Assembly (NCBI GenBank): GCA_903919065.1
Contig: CAIXHD010000604.1
Coordinates: 1-35,342 of the forward strand
Direction: 5' to 3'
Length of the DNA stretch: 35,342 bases
From: an uncultured Bacteroidota bacterium
Lineage (GTDB): Bacteria > Bacteroidota > Bacteroidia > Bacteroidales > UBA12481
The position numbers and the translations under genes were made by a program. Below the pieces are notes generated by a model. That model did no database searches, was not told where the DNA came from, and was given only the letters and a program-made list of their open reading frames with translations. Positions 7,514 through 15,144 of the stretch are shown in pieces (the stretch's first letter is position 1; each line of letters opens with the position of its first letter).

Positions 7514-8968
7514 TTATTCGGGGGTTACAACCTGAAATGTTTCAACAGCACGAGTCATTTCTTCGTTATCCGGGCCTGGATGAGGTTTTCCTCCGGCAAC
7601 TTTATCCGGATCTTCCTGACCCAGTTTTTTCATCTGCCACCACAAGAAGAATCCTGTTATCAATGCTGAGGTAATATCAGCAAAAGGACTGCATAGCCAT
7701 ACACCCCGAAGTCCATACCATTGCGGCAGAATCAGCAGAGCAGGTACTAAAATGATCAATGATCGAAGCAGAGAAAGGAATGTGGCAGTTTTTGCTTTCC
7801 CAATATTCTGAAAGAAATTTGCTGCAATGACCTGAAAACCCACCAACGGCAGTGCAGCCATAAAAACCCGGAGTCCTTTATCAGCAATATCGAACAACAC
7901 AGGATCTGATGAATTAAACAATCTGACAATGAAATGAGGAAAGAGCTGAACGATCAGCCAGCCGAAAACTCCGATTCCTGTCGCCGCAAAAATACCGTAC
8001 CTGACGGTCAGCTTTACACGGTCGAAATTTCGTGCACCAAAATTAAATCCCACGATTGGCTGGCTTGCCATATTAATGGCGACCATCGACATAACTAATA
8101 GCTGAGCAACAGAAGCAATGATCCCTAATGCTCCAACAGCAAGATCACCTCCGTATTTTATCAGTTGATTCATGAACAAGGCATTAACCGCGCTTGATCC
8201 CAATTGCATGAAGAACGGCGCCATGCCGATTGAAAGAATAAGGCTGATGATTTTCCAGTCAGGTTTAATATTGGGCCAGCTAAGTTTGATGAGTGCACGC
8301 TTGCTTAGAAAATGGGCTAAAACCCACACATCCAGCCCCATCATGGCAATGACAGTCGCCAAGGCTGCACCCTTAACACCCATGCCCAGAACAAAAATAA
8401 ATATCGGACCTAAAGCAATATTGATTCCACCACTCACCAGCATCGAGAACATAGCAATCTTTGCATTTCCTTCTGCCCGTATCACATTATTCAAACCGAA
8501 ACCGACCAGTTGAAAAACACTGCCAAGCAAGATTATCCCGAGATAGTCCTGAGCATATTTAATTGTTTCCGCAGTAGCTCCAAACAATTTCAACATGGGT
8601 GTTTTGATGGCAAATCCGATGCCGGTAACCAAAATACCAACCACTACCATCATAAAGAACCCATTGCCGAGAACCTGCTCAGACCGTTTAAAATCACGCC
8701 GGCCCATGTTGATTGAAACCTGAACTCCGGTACCCATACCGATAAGCATTCCGAATGCCATCACAATAAGCATGATTGGAAAAACGACGCTAAGCCCTGA
8801 AAGAGCCATGGATCCTACACCGTGCCCAATAAAAATGCGATCCACAATATTGTAGGTCGCATTTATAAATATTCCCACAAAGGCAGGAAGAAAATATTTC
8901 CACATGAGCCGGGGTATCTTTTCCTCTCCCAGCTCCTTGCTCTTTCTGGTTAAACGATCATCAGGCAC
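7514..8968 (-). CDS. MATE family multidrug/cation efflux protein, GTG start
   Basis: A 484-residue polytopic protein with about 12 hydrophobic segments in two similar halves, typical of MATE antiporters. Conserved parts include GEEKIPRLMWKYFLPA at the start, ATYNIVDRIFIGHGVG (about 38-53), and GFNFGARNFDRVK in the second half. MATE proteins expel organic cations using sodium or proton gradients. GTG at 8968 is used because an in-frame TAG lies three codons upstream and the conserved N-terminus begins soon after it. The C-terminal 35 residues form a charged tail. The gene starts 9 bp after the AOR stop, so it belongs to that transcript. Its substrate is unknown; export of an AOR-related aldehyde or cofactor precursor is only a guess. 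Confidence 0.93.
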   Translation of the reverse strand: MPDDRLTRKSKELGEEKIPRLMWKYFLPAFVGIFINATYNIVDRIFIGHGVGSMALSGLSVVFPIMLIVMAFGMLIGMGTGVQVSINMGRRDFKRSEQVLGNGFFMMVVVGILVTGIGFAIKTPMLKLFGATAETIKYAQDYLGIILLGSVFQLVGFGLNNVIRAEGNAKIAMFSMLVSGGINIALGPIFIFVLGMGVKGAALATVIAMMGLDVWVLAHFLSKRALIKLSWPNIKPDWKIISLILSIGMAPFFMQLGSSAVNALFMNQLIKYGGDLAVGALGIIASVAQLLVMSMVAINMASQPIVGFNFGARNFDRVKLTVRYGIFAATGIGVFGWLIVQLFPHFIVRLFNSSDPVLFDIADKGLRVFMAALPLVGFQVIAANFFQNIGKAKTATFLSLLRSLIILVPALLILPQWYGLRGVWLCSPFADITSALITGFFLWWQMKKLGQEDPDKVAGGKPHPGPDNEEMTRAVETFQVVTPE

Positions 8969-8977
8969 CTTAAACTA

Positions 8978-11134
8978 TTATTCCTGATAGGGTGTCACCA
9001 CCTCAATCAGCTCAGGCAAATCCATCCCGATATTTTTCAAATGCTCAATGGTTGGCACTCCGTTTGAATTCCATCCCCGGCGCTTATAAACTGCATCAAG
9101 AAGCTGCTCATAACGACCTTCGCGATAAGCTCTCAGTGCTTTTTGCTTTTCTTCGGATGTTTTACCTTCCGGATTAAACCCAACCTGCTCTTTAAGCTGC
9201 TTATCATACCTTTCAGCCCTGCTTTCGTACTCCTCAATCGTTACCGGACCAGCAGCACGGAATGGTTGTGCATCATGTTTCCGGGTTCCCAACCCACGGC
9301 GCAGGTTAAAAATTCGCTGGAAATTATAAACACGTTCAGAATCTTCGATCAGGCGCTTTTTATCAAATTCCCGACCTGTAACGGCTTTATAAATAGTAAC
9401 GTAATTATCCACATGTTCGGGAACTTTTGCAGGTTCATCAGTTTCAGCATTATTCGCGGGCTCCACATCATTCCACGGCAATTTGCAGAGGCCAACGAGT
9501 CCGAACCACGTGCGGAACATTGGGAAATAGTGCAGTGCCTCAGCTTTTTTCTCGAAAGTAGGAATCTGGTTATTAACCATATCCATAAAAATCAACCAGG
9601 CTTCATCATGTTGCGGTCCTTTGTTGGTCATGGCAAAACCGCCCTGCTGGGCTAAAGACTCTTTTGAAACATATTCGGAGTACTCCAGTCCCTTGTTTTC
9701 CATACCGATATCCTGCATGAATCCCGGATCACCCCAGCCTCTTTCCCCAAAAATCTCTTTCATTTTACGGATACCCAATCCGGCAATAAGACCGAACCCT
9801 TCGCCACGCGCTACCCTGTGCAATAATTCTATGGCACCTTCAGTATTGCCAAAGTTCAGTTCCAATCCTCCGGTGCGCTCTTTATTAATGACCCCGGCCT
9901 CATAACATTCCATGACAAATGCCATGTTGGTAGCCCAGCTGATCGTATCCATCCCGTAGGTATCGCAATAGAAATTAGCCTCAATGATGTAGTCCGGATC
10001 GAAAATCCCGCAATTGGAACCCAAACCGGCAGCATTTTCATATTCCGGTCCGTCAACCAATACATCCTCACCTTTGTAGGGACCGGTTTTTACGATATAA
10101 TGGTTAACTGCTTTGGCACAACCCATATTGCATCCAATCCAGCATCCATCTGGTGTTCCCTGCTGAAACCTGGCTTTCCATACCTCTGAATCAATCAGAT
10201 AGGCATCCTTATGAGAGCCGTATTTATAGTTCATGGTAGGCAGTAAATCATAGTCATTCATGATTTCCATTAAATGGGCCGTACCCTTGGTTCTCATTTC
10301 GCACTGAGTATCATCCAGTTCACGGATCTCGGCATTAAATCTTTTACCTCTTTCCATGATTGCCGGAAGATCAACCACATTATTCAGATTTCCCTTTACT
10401 CCTCCGATTTTGCAAACCAGGGCTTTAACTTTTTTATTCCGAAGAACTGCACCAATGCCTCCCCTGCCCGCCTGCTTCAAACGGATCCGGCCCTTTTTTC
10501 TATCCCAGAAACTAAAATTCAACATACCAAGCCAGGAATGTTCAGCGGCCATACCCGTGGAAATAACCGAGACATTATGCTTGCTTTCTTCATTGTCTGC
10601 ATACATCTCTGTCAGGATCTCGCTGAGCAGGTGGCTATCCAATGGTTCTTCGGGCGCCTCCTCTATTCGGACAGTACCGTTGGTCCCATCCAGAATAATA
10701 ATAATATCTCTCTTGGCTTTTCCCTGAAGCTCAATAGCATCAAACCCGGAGAACTTGATAAACGGCCCGAAATATCCTCCGGCATTGCTGTCGGTTGCCG
10801 AATTACTTGCCGGGGATATAGTAACAACCAAAGATTTTCCCGTACCGGAATACTGAGTGATTCCTGCAATGGGACCAGATGATATCACGATCTCATTCTC
10901 CGGATCATCCCATTTGGTATCCGATTTTGTGGCTTCCCAAAGCAACTTGAGCCCGTATCCTTTCCCACCGATGAACTTTTCTTTCATCATTAATGGTACA
11001 TCCTTGATTTTAAAAGTATTGTCTGAGATATTCAGATGCAATACCTTGTCCGTATACCCCTTGTCTAATGGAGTCACATCATACTTGAATTCAGATAAGA
11101 GGACGTGTTTCCCGAGCATTTCCTTGATATTCAT
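8978..11134 (-). CDS. Tungsten-dependent aldehyde:ferredoxin oxidoreductase family protein
   Basis: A 718-residue AOR-family enzyme. The family's N-terminal pterin domain is clear (FIGGKGYGLKLLWEA at 54-68; SPASNSATDSNAGGYFGPFIKFSGFDAIELQGKA at 108-140, shown here as two joined motifs near those positions). The 4Fe-4S ligands appear as C331-x3-C335-x3-C339 and C550 in FGLVGLC; classical AORs use C-x2-C-x3-C. Members oxidise aldehydes to acids, or reduce acids, with ferredoxin and a bis-pterin tungsten cofactor in the cytoplasm. At 718 residues it exceeds the usual 600-620, with extra N-terminal (about 45) and C-terminal charged segments. ATG 11134 is preferred to an upstream GTG, which would overlap the promoter. 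No small ferredoxin subunit gene is adjacent, and the substrate cannot be read from the sequence. Confidence 0.9.
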   Translation of the reverse strand: MNIKEMLGKHVLLSEFKYDVTPLDKGYTDKVLHLNISDNTFKIKDVPLMMKEKFIGGKGYGLKLLWEATKSDTKWDDPENEIVISSGPIAGITQYSGTGKSLVVTISPASNSATDSNAGGYFGPFIKFSGFDAIELQGKAKRDIIIILDGTNGTVRIEEAPEEPLDSHLLSEILTEMYADNEESKHNVSVISTGMAAEHSWLGMLNFSFWDRKKGRIRLKQAGRGGIGAVLRNKKVKALVCKIGGVKGNLNNVVDLPAIMERGKRFNAEIRELDDTQCEMRTKGTAHLMEIMNDYDLLPTMNYKYGSHKDAYLIDSEVWKARFQQGTPDGCWIGCNMGCAKAVNHYIVKTGPYKGEDVLVDGPEYENAAGLGSNCGIFDPDYIIEANFYCDTYGMDTISWATNMAFVMECYEAGVINKERTGGLELNFGNTEGAIELLHRVARGEGFGLIAGLGIRKMKEIFGERGWGDPGFMQDIGMENKGLEYSEYVSKESLAQQGGFAMTNKGPQHDEAWLIFMDMVNNQIPTFEKKAEALHYFPMFRTWFGLVGLCKLPWNDVEPANNAETDEPAKVPEHVDNYVTIYKAVTGREFDKKRLIEDSERVYNFQRIFNLRRGLGTRKHDAQPFRAAGPVTIEEYESRAERYDKQLKEQVGFNPEGKTSEEKQKALRAYREGRYEQLLDAVYKRRGWNSNGVPTIEHLKNIGMDLPELIEVVTPYQE

Positions 11135-11164
11135 AAAACTCTGTTTATTTTCATTCCAATTTGA

Positions 11165-11172
11165 CAAAAATA
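11165..11172 (-). promoter_or_regulatory. -7 promoter box TATTTTTG of the AOR-wtp operon
   Basis: On the minus strand TATTTTTG matches TAnnTTTG exactly, 30 bp upstream of the AOR ATG at 11134. It overlaps the rejected upstream GTG start at 11176, which supports the ATG choice. No clear -33 TTTG is visible. It faces away from the matching plus-strand box at 11265. Confidence 0.55.
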
Positions 11173-11197
11173 GCACTAAATCGGTCCGTAAGCATCT

Positions 11198-11219
11198 ATC
11201 ATTTGATGATTTATATCAT
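11198..11219. promoter_or_regulatory. Nested inverted repeat between the divergent promoters; candidate operator
   Basis: ATCAT (11198-11202), ATGAT (11206-11210) and ATCAT (11215-11219) alternate with 3- and 4-bp spacers, forming two overlapping dyads around the central ATGAT. The element lies between the two outward-facing TAttTTTG boxes of the AOR operon and the DUF364 operon, where a shared repressor or activator would sit. The ModE-like protein encoded at 297-677 is a candidate binder; that link is inference. Confidence 0.4.
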
Positions 11220-11264
11220 TATGCATGTTCATACATATCGATGCTGTTAATCAGATTCTTTACC

Positions 11265-11272
11265 TATTTTTG
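11265..11272 (+). promoter_or_regulatory. -7 promoter box TATTTTTG of the DUF364-ThiF-ThiS operon
   Basis: An exact TAnnTTTG match lies 15 bp before the ATG at 11288, which implies a leader of roughly ten bases. The -33 region has no strong TTTG. It is the mirror image of the AOR promoter box 93 bp away. Confidence 0.55.
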
Positions 11273-11287
11273 ATCTATATTTATACT

Positions 11288-11980
11288 ATGAAAGATCCTG
11301 TAACACTTCTATACGAAACCTATCCTTTTGATGCTGAAAAAATTCTGGCATCAGCTTGCGGCGAGGCTTATGTGGCTGTCATGCTTGCCAGTGGAAGAAT
11401 AGGGGTTTGTTCAACATTGGGCAAACCAATCGAAACTGATCCGCAGGTACTAACTTCTCCTGACTTAAAAAACAGGGACCACAGGATGCTGGTGACCGCT
11501 TATGCCAATGCACATATTAATTATGAAATTGAAAATCCGATCCCGGGAGACATATTCGAACAGGTCGATTTTGCCAGCAAGAAAAGTACCGTGATGATCG
11601 GCTATTTTCCACCTCTGGTCGAAAAATTCCGGAAAGATGGCATTACACTTTTTCCTTTCGATCAGCTGAAAGATTATCCTGATCTGACTCCACAATCACA
11701 ATTGGAAGAAAAACTCAGCAAGGCAGATTGTGTAATCATTTCTGCCACTGCACTGATAAATTCAACTTTTACAGAAATCATTAATCAGGTGAAACCCGGA
11801 TCTGATATTTTCATGCTCGGTCCGTCGACTCCGCTTTATTCAGGATTGATATCGGAATACAGGGTTTCAAAACTTTTTGGAATGACCTTCAGATTATTTG
11901 ATTTTGAAGTTCTTGGGCTGATTGGAAAAGGAATGGGAACTCAATCATTCAGTAAAAAAAGCTATAAAGTATCGCTATAG
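11288..11980 (+). CDS. DUF4213/DUF364 putative heavy-metal chelation protein
   Basis: The 230-residue protein fits the DUF4213-DUF364 family. The N-terminal half (about 1-80) contains GEAYVAVMLASGRIGVCSTLG; the C-terminal Rossmann-like half has VMIGYFPPLVEKFRKDG, ADCVIISATALINSTFTEI and IFMLGPSTPLYSGLI. A family member of known structure combines an enolase-like N-terminal fold with a Rossmann-like domain, and a metal-chelation role was proposed; the reaction is unknown. I chose ATG 11288 over a frame opening at 11225 because the extension is hydrophobic, unlike the family, and would include the -7 box. It is first in an operon with ThiF- and ThiS-like genes and divergent from the tungsten enzyme, which suggests tungsten or cofactor handling. 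That role is inference. Confidence 0.8.
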   Translation: MKDPVTLLYETYPFDAEKILASACGEAYVAVMLASGRIGVCSTLGKPIETDPQVLTSPDLKNRDHRMLVTAYANAHINYEIENPIPGDIFEQVDFASKKSTVMIGYFPPLVEKFRKDGITLFPFDQLKDYPDLTPQSQLEEKLSKADCVIISATALINSTFTEIINQVKPGSDIFMLGPSTPLYSGLISEYRVSKLFGMTFRLFDFEVLGLIGKGMGTQSFSKKSYKVSL

Positions 11981-11983
11981 GTA

Positions 11984-12565
11984 ATGAACTGGCTGACTAT
12001 TAAAGAAAAGCTCGGGAAAAAAAGTGCCGGTATTGCCGGAGCCGGTGGACTCGGATCCAATTGTGCCGCGGCGTTGGTCCGTGTTGGGATCGGCAGACTG
12101 GTGATCTGTGATTTCGACATCGTTGAAGAATCAAATCTTAACCGTCAGTTCTATTTTCATGATCAGATTGGGCTCGCGAAAACTGAGGCATTAAAAACCA
12201 ACCTGTTAAGAATTAATCCAAAAGTGATTATCGAATCGCACAGGATAAGATTAACTTCTGACAATATTCCTGAACTTTTTCACGAAGTGGATGTTTTATT
12301 TGAAGCTTTCGACCATGCTGATCAGAAAGTTATGATCATTGAATCAGCTCTGACTGTCTGGCCGGAGCGACCATTGATCATCGGATCGGGAATGGCAGGA
12401 TTTGGAGATTCCAACTCAATACATTTGCGAACGGTTGGGAACCTTTACATTTGCGGGGATGAAATTTCCGAGGTTGCTCAGGAATTGCCACCTCTGGCAG
12501 CACGTGTCGGTATAGTGGCAAATATGATGGCTAATACCGGAATTGAAATCTTGTTAAAAAAATAA
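11984..12565 (+). CDS. ThiF/MoeB-like adenylyltransferase, short (family 2) form
   Basis: A 193-residue E1-like enzyme with the nucleotide-binding GAGGLGSNCAAALVRVG (residues 19-35), the acidic CDFDIVEESNLNRQFYF segment carrying the conserved Asp and Arg, and DVLFEAFDHADQK. It would adenylate the C-terminal Gly of a ubiquitin-like sulfur carrier. It lacks the C-terminal zinc ribbon (two CxxC) and rhodanese domain of MoeB/MoaZ proteins, and matches the short ThiF family of about 200 residues. Its likely partner is encoded at 13725. It starts 3 bp after the DUF364 gene. No thiC, thiG or thiH is in view, and the AOR operon is divergent, so I favour a role in the tungsten-pterin cofactor over thiamin, without proof. 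Confidence 0.85.
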   Translation: MNWLTIKEKLGKKSAGIAGAGGLGSNCAAALVRVGIGRLVICDFDIVEESNLNRQFYFHDQIGLAKTEALKTNLLRINPKVIIESHRIRLTSDNIPELFHEVDVLFEAFDHADQKVMIIESALTVWPERPLIIGSGMAGFGDSNSIHLRTVGNLYICGDEISEVAQELPPLAARVGIVANMMANTGIEILLKK

Positions 12566-12575
12566 ATTCATAAGA

Positions 12576-13721
12576 ATGAAAACATGCCTAAAGATTCTTA
12601 GTGTTTCCCTTTTGATTCTTTCAATAATGTCTTCCTGCAATTCAGGAAAAAAAGCATTACAACAGGGAAATTATGCTGATGCCGTTCTTAGTGCCGTTCA
12701 ACGCTTGCGGGATAACCCGGACAGTAAAAAATCCGGCGAGACACTTGATCAGGCTTATCCTTTGGCAATCAGTACATTCAAACAAGAAATCGAAGAATTA
12801 CTGCAAAGTCAGGATCCTTTTAAGTATTCAGGAGTTGCCGACCGTTATGAGACCATGAACCGAATGGCTGATGAGATCCGTCATTGCCCGGCCGCTCTTA
12901 AAATTGTCAGTAATCCGGAAACCTTTTCCTCGGAGATTGCCGGTGCCCGACAGAAAGCTGCTCCCGAAGCTTATGATGCCGGAATCAACCTCCTTCAACA
13001 GGGGACAAGACCGGCTGCCAGAGATGCCTATTACCAGTTCCTGAATGCCGACAAGTATGTCCCGGGTTATAAGGATGTGAAACAAAAAATTGTTCAGGCC
13101 AAGCTGGATGCAACCTTGAAAGTTGTGGTTGAACAGGTTCCGGTTCCTGGCCGTTATAAATTAAGTTCTGATTTCTTTTATGATCAGGTATATACGCTCC
13201 TGAACAAAACCAGCAGGCGGGAATTCGTTGAATTCTACAGCCCTGAAACTGCCAAGCAGCTGCCTTATGTTGATGAGATCCTCAGGATGGAATTCGATGA
13301 TTTTGTCGTTGGCTCAACCTATGATAAAGACTCCGAAAAAGAATTTACCAGTAAGGATTCGGTAAAAACAGGGTCAGCGACCATCAATGGACAAAAGGTC
13401 GATGTATTTGACCGGGTAAAAGCCAAACTGACCACTCACCGCCGCGAGGTTGTTTCAACCGGAGTCCTCATGGTTCAAATTGTGGAGGCACGTACAAATA
13501 AGCCAAAAGCTTCCCAAAAATTCCCAGGCACATTTACATGGTTCAGCGAATGGGCCGGCTTCAATGGCGATAGTCGGGCACTCACTCAGCAACAACTTGA
13601 AATGTGCAAAAGAAAACCTGTCATGCCTCCACCACCACAGGACCTTTTCCTGGAATTCACAAAACCGATCTATGAACAGCTTAAGGGATTCCTGAGCAAC
13701 TATTATAAGAATAATCAATAG
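12576..13721 (+). CDS. Uncharacterised lipoprotein between thiF- and thiS-like genes
   Basis: A 381-residue protein with a lipoprotein signal (lipobox M-S-S-C, Cys21). After the Cys come helical, TPR-like stretches: KKALQQGNYADAVLSAVQRL (about 25-44) and AYDAGINLLQQGTRPAARDAYYQFLNADKYVPGYKDVKQKI (near 133-173, two joined repeats). The second half is probably beta-rich (VVVEQVPVPGRYKLSS; VVSTGVLMVQIVEART) and it ends in a Pro-rich MPPPPQD segment and a helix. I do not recognise a named family; its features fit an envelope-associated TPR protein. It is tightly packed in the operon (10 bp after thiF, 3 bp before thiS), so it is co-expressed with the sulfur-carrier pair, although a lipoprotein cannot directly join that cytoplasmic chemistry. 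Confidence 0.75.
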   Translation: MKTCLKILSVSLLILSIMSSCNSGKKALQQGNYADAVLSAVQRLRDNPDSKKSGETLDQAYPLAISTFKQEIEELLQSQDPFKYSGVADRYETMNRMADEIRHCPAALKIVSNPETFSSEIAGARQKAAPEAYDAGINLLQQGTRPAARDAYYQFLNADKYVPGYKDVKQKIVQAKLDATLKVVVEQVPVPGRYKLSSDFFYDQVYTLLNKTSRREFVEFYSPETAKQLPYVDEILRMEFDDFVVGSTYDKDSEKEFTSKDSVKTGSATINGQKVDVFDRVKAKLTTHRREVVSTGVLMVQIVEARTNKPKASQKFPGTFTWFSEWAGFNGDSRALTQQQLEMCKRKPVMPPPPQDLFLEFTKPIYEQLKGFLSNYYKNNQ

Positions 13722-13724
13722 TTT

Positions 13725-13928
13725 ATGGATATCCAATTAAATAACAATCCAGATCAGCTGCCTGGTGACTCTCTCTCCATCAGGGAAATCCTTACGATAA
13801 AAAACTTCACATTCCCGAACCTGGTAGTTAAAATCAATGGTCAGCTGGTCAGGAAGCCTCAATACGATTCTGCGCTGGTACGTCATGGCGATGTAGTGGA
13901 AATCATTCACCTGATCAGCGGAGGATAA
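13725..13928 (+). CDS. ThiS/MoaD-like sulfur carrier protein
   Basis: The 67-residue protein has the small ubiquitin-like layout of ThiS: SIREILTIKNFTFPNLVVKI early, the NGQLVRKPQYDSALVRHGD turn, and a DVVEIIHLISGG end. The C-terminal Gly-Gly is the site of adenylation and thiocarboxylate formation. It is the natural partner of the ThiF-like enzyme of the same operon and could supply sulfur for thiamin thiazole or, as the divergent tungsten enzyme suggests, for the pterin dithiolene. The length is typical (about 65-70). It is the last gene before a strong terminator. Confidence 0.88.
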   Translation: MDIQLNNNPDQLPGDSLSIREILTIKNFTFPNLVVKINGQLVRKPQYDSALVRHGDVVEIIHLISGG

Positions 13929-13950
13929 TTTAAAATGACATAAGGAATTG

Positions 13951-13990
13951 GTGCTGCATTTTTTAAAAAAAGTTGCAGCACTTTTTTTTT
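13951..13990 (+). terminator. Rho-independent terminator after the ThiS-like gene
   Basis: A perfect 8-bp stem, GTGCTGCA (13951-13958) with TGCAGCAC (13974-13981), encloses an A/T-only loop and is followed by nine T residues (13982-13990). It ends the DUF364-ThiF-ThiS transcript 23 bp after the last stop. The next gene starts only 21 bp beyond the T run. Confidence 0.9.
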
Positions 13991-14011
13991 CACCTCGTCC
14001 TGTTATTGAAA

Positions 14012-14563
14012 ATGGAAACAAAAAACGGACATAACATCATCCACAAGGAGCTCCTGGAAGCCTGCAAGAAAGGTGACTCCAGAGCTCAGATGGAGATCTA
14101 TCGTCTTTACTATAAACCCATGTATCATGTGAGCCTTAGAATTCTGAGTGATACCATGGAAGCTGAGGATGTGATGCAGGAAGCATTTCTGGTTGCCTTC
14201 AGGAATATTCGCTCGATAGATCTGAACATCAGTTTTGGTGGATGGTTAAAAAGGATCGTCGTTAATCGATCACTCGATGCCCTGAGAAGGAGAAAGCCCC
14301 AGATGGAACTCGTTCCCGATTATCCTGATGAGCTGCTCCCCGATGAGGGATATATGCCGGATGAAGGAAGTATCGATGATAAGGTGGAAAAGGTTCGACG
14401 GGCGTTGGAAAGGCTTCCCGAAAAGTACCGGTTAGTCCTTACGCTTAATCTTTTCGAAGGATATGACCACGATGAAATCGGGCAAATACTCGGTGTCACA
14501 GCTTCAACAAGCAGAGCACAGCTTTCCCGAGGAAAACAAAAGTTGCTCCAGCTGATATCTTAA
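14012..14563 (+). CDS. ECF-type RNA polymerase sigma factor
   Basis: A 183-residue sigma-70 family protein with region 2 (YRLYYKPMYHVSLRILSD, then AEDVMQEAFLVAFRNI, about 24-65) and region 4 (LERLPEKYRLVLTLNLFEGY, then HDEIGQILGVTASTSRAQLSRGK, about 130-180), and no region 1 or 3, as in RpoE-like ECF factors. ATG 14012 is chosen because the longer frame would begin inside the terminator stem. It heads a three-gene unit with a membrane protein and a DUF4097 protein, a layout common in Bacteroidota in which the second protein is the likely anti-sigma factor. The regulon is not apparent from the sequence. Confidence 0.93.
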   Translation: METKNGHNIIHKELLEACKKGDSRAQMEIYRLYYKPMYHVSLRILSDTMEAEDVMQEAFLVAFRNIRSIDLNISFGGWLKRIVVNRSLDALRRRKPQMELVPDYPDELLPDEGYMPDEGSIDDKVEKVRRALERLPEKYRLVLTLNLFEGYDHDEIGQILGVTASTSRAQLSRGKQKLLQLIS

Positions 14564-14577
14564 GAAATTAGAAGAAA

Positions 14578-15144
14578 ATGACCATGAAAACACTCGATGA
14601 TTTTTTAAAGGAGAATAAGGAAATGTTCATGAATGATGAGCCACCGGCAGGTCACTTCGAACGCTTCGAAGAAAAGCTGAAAATGATGCAGCGTCGCAGC
14701 AAAATCAGACTGATCAGCAGAATTACCAGTATCGCAGCCATAGGACTGATTATGATTGCCTCCTCAATATTTGTCTATGACCGATATTTCGATAATGAAC
14801 CCATTTTGCTGAATCTGGGAGATATTAATCCTCAGATGCAAAAAGTAGAATTCTATTACACTAACCAGATTAATGACCTATCCGTGGGAATTGATACCCT
14901 TTCCGCCGGTTCGCAGGAAAGCCTGAAAAAAATGATGGCCGATGAACTGGCAGAGATGGATTCGATACACCGCGATCTTCAAAAAAAGCTTGGCACACAT
15001 CCGGGAGATGAACGTGTGGTTAATGCAATGATAACCTACTACCAGACAAAACTTGGAATGATGAAAAGCTTTTTAAATACACTGAATCAAATCAATCAAA
15101 ACAATAATTCTAAAAATGTCAATCATGAAAGCACATTACTTTAA
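14578..15144 (+). CDS. Membrane protein, probable anti-sigma factor partner
   Basis: A 188-residue protein with a cytoplasmic N-terminal segment containing DEPPAGHFERFEEKL (about 20-35), one transmembrane helix (about 46-66, ITSIAAIGLIMIASSIFVY) and a helical periplasmic part. The PPxGHFERFexKL motif is common in short Bacteroidota proteins encoded directly after ECF sigma factors. It has no zinc-binding HxxxCxxC motif, so it is not a classical ZAS anti-sigma factor; the role is inferred from order and topology. It begins 14 bp after the sigma gene, and its end overlaps the start of the DUF4097 gene. A second ATG two codons in is an equally possible start. Confidence 0.75.
   Translation: MTMKTLDDFLKENKEMFMNDEPPAGHFERFEEKLKMMQRRSKIRLISRITSIAAIGLIMIASSIFVYDRYFDNEPILLNLGDINPQMQKVEFYYTNQINDLSVGIDTLSAGSQESLKKMMADELAEMDSIHRDLQKKLGTHPGDERVVNAMITYYQTKLGMMKSFLNTLNQINQNNNSKNVNHESTLL

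Noticed and set aside
8978-11134. Benzoyl-CoA reductase subunit BamB
   Set aside because: The fold is shared, but no bamC-I genes or aromatic pathway genes are present; a general AOR call is safer.
11984-13928. Assigning the ThiF and ThiS-like genes to thiamin biosynthesis
   Set aside because: No thiC, thiE, thiG or thiH is visible and the AOR locus is adjacent; the family alone cannot separate the roles, so gene symbols were left empty.
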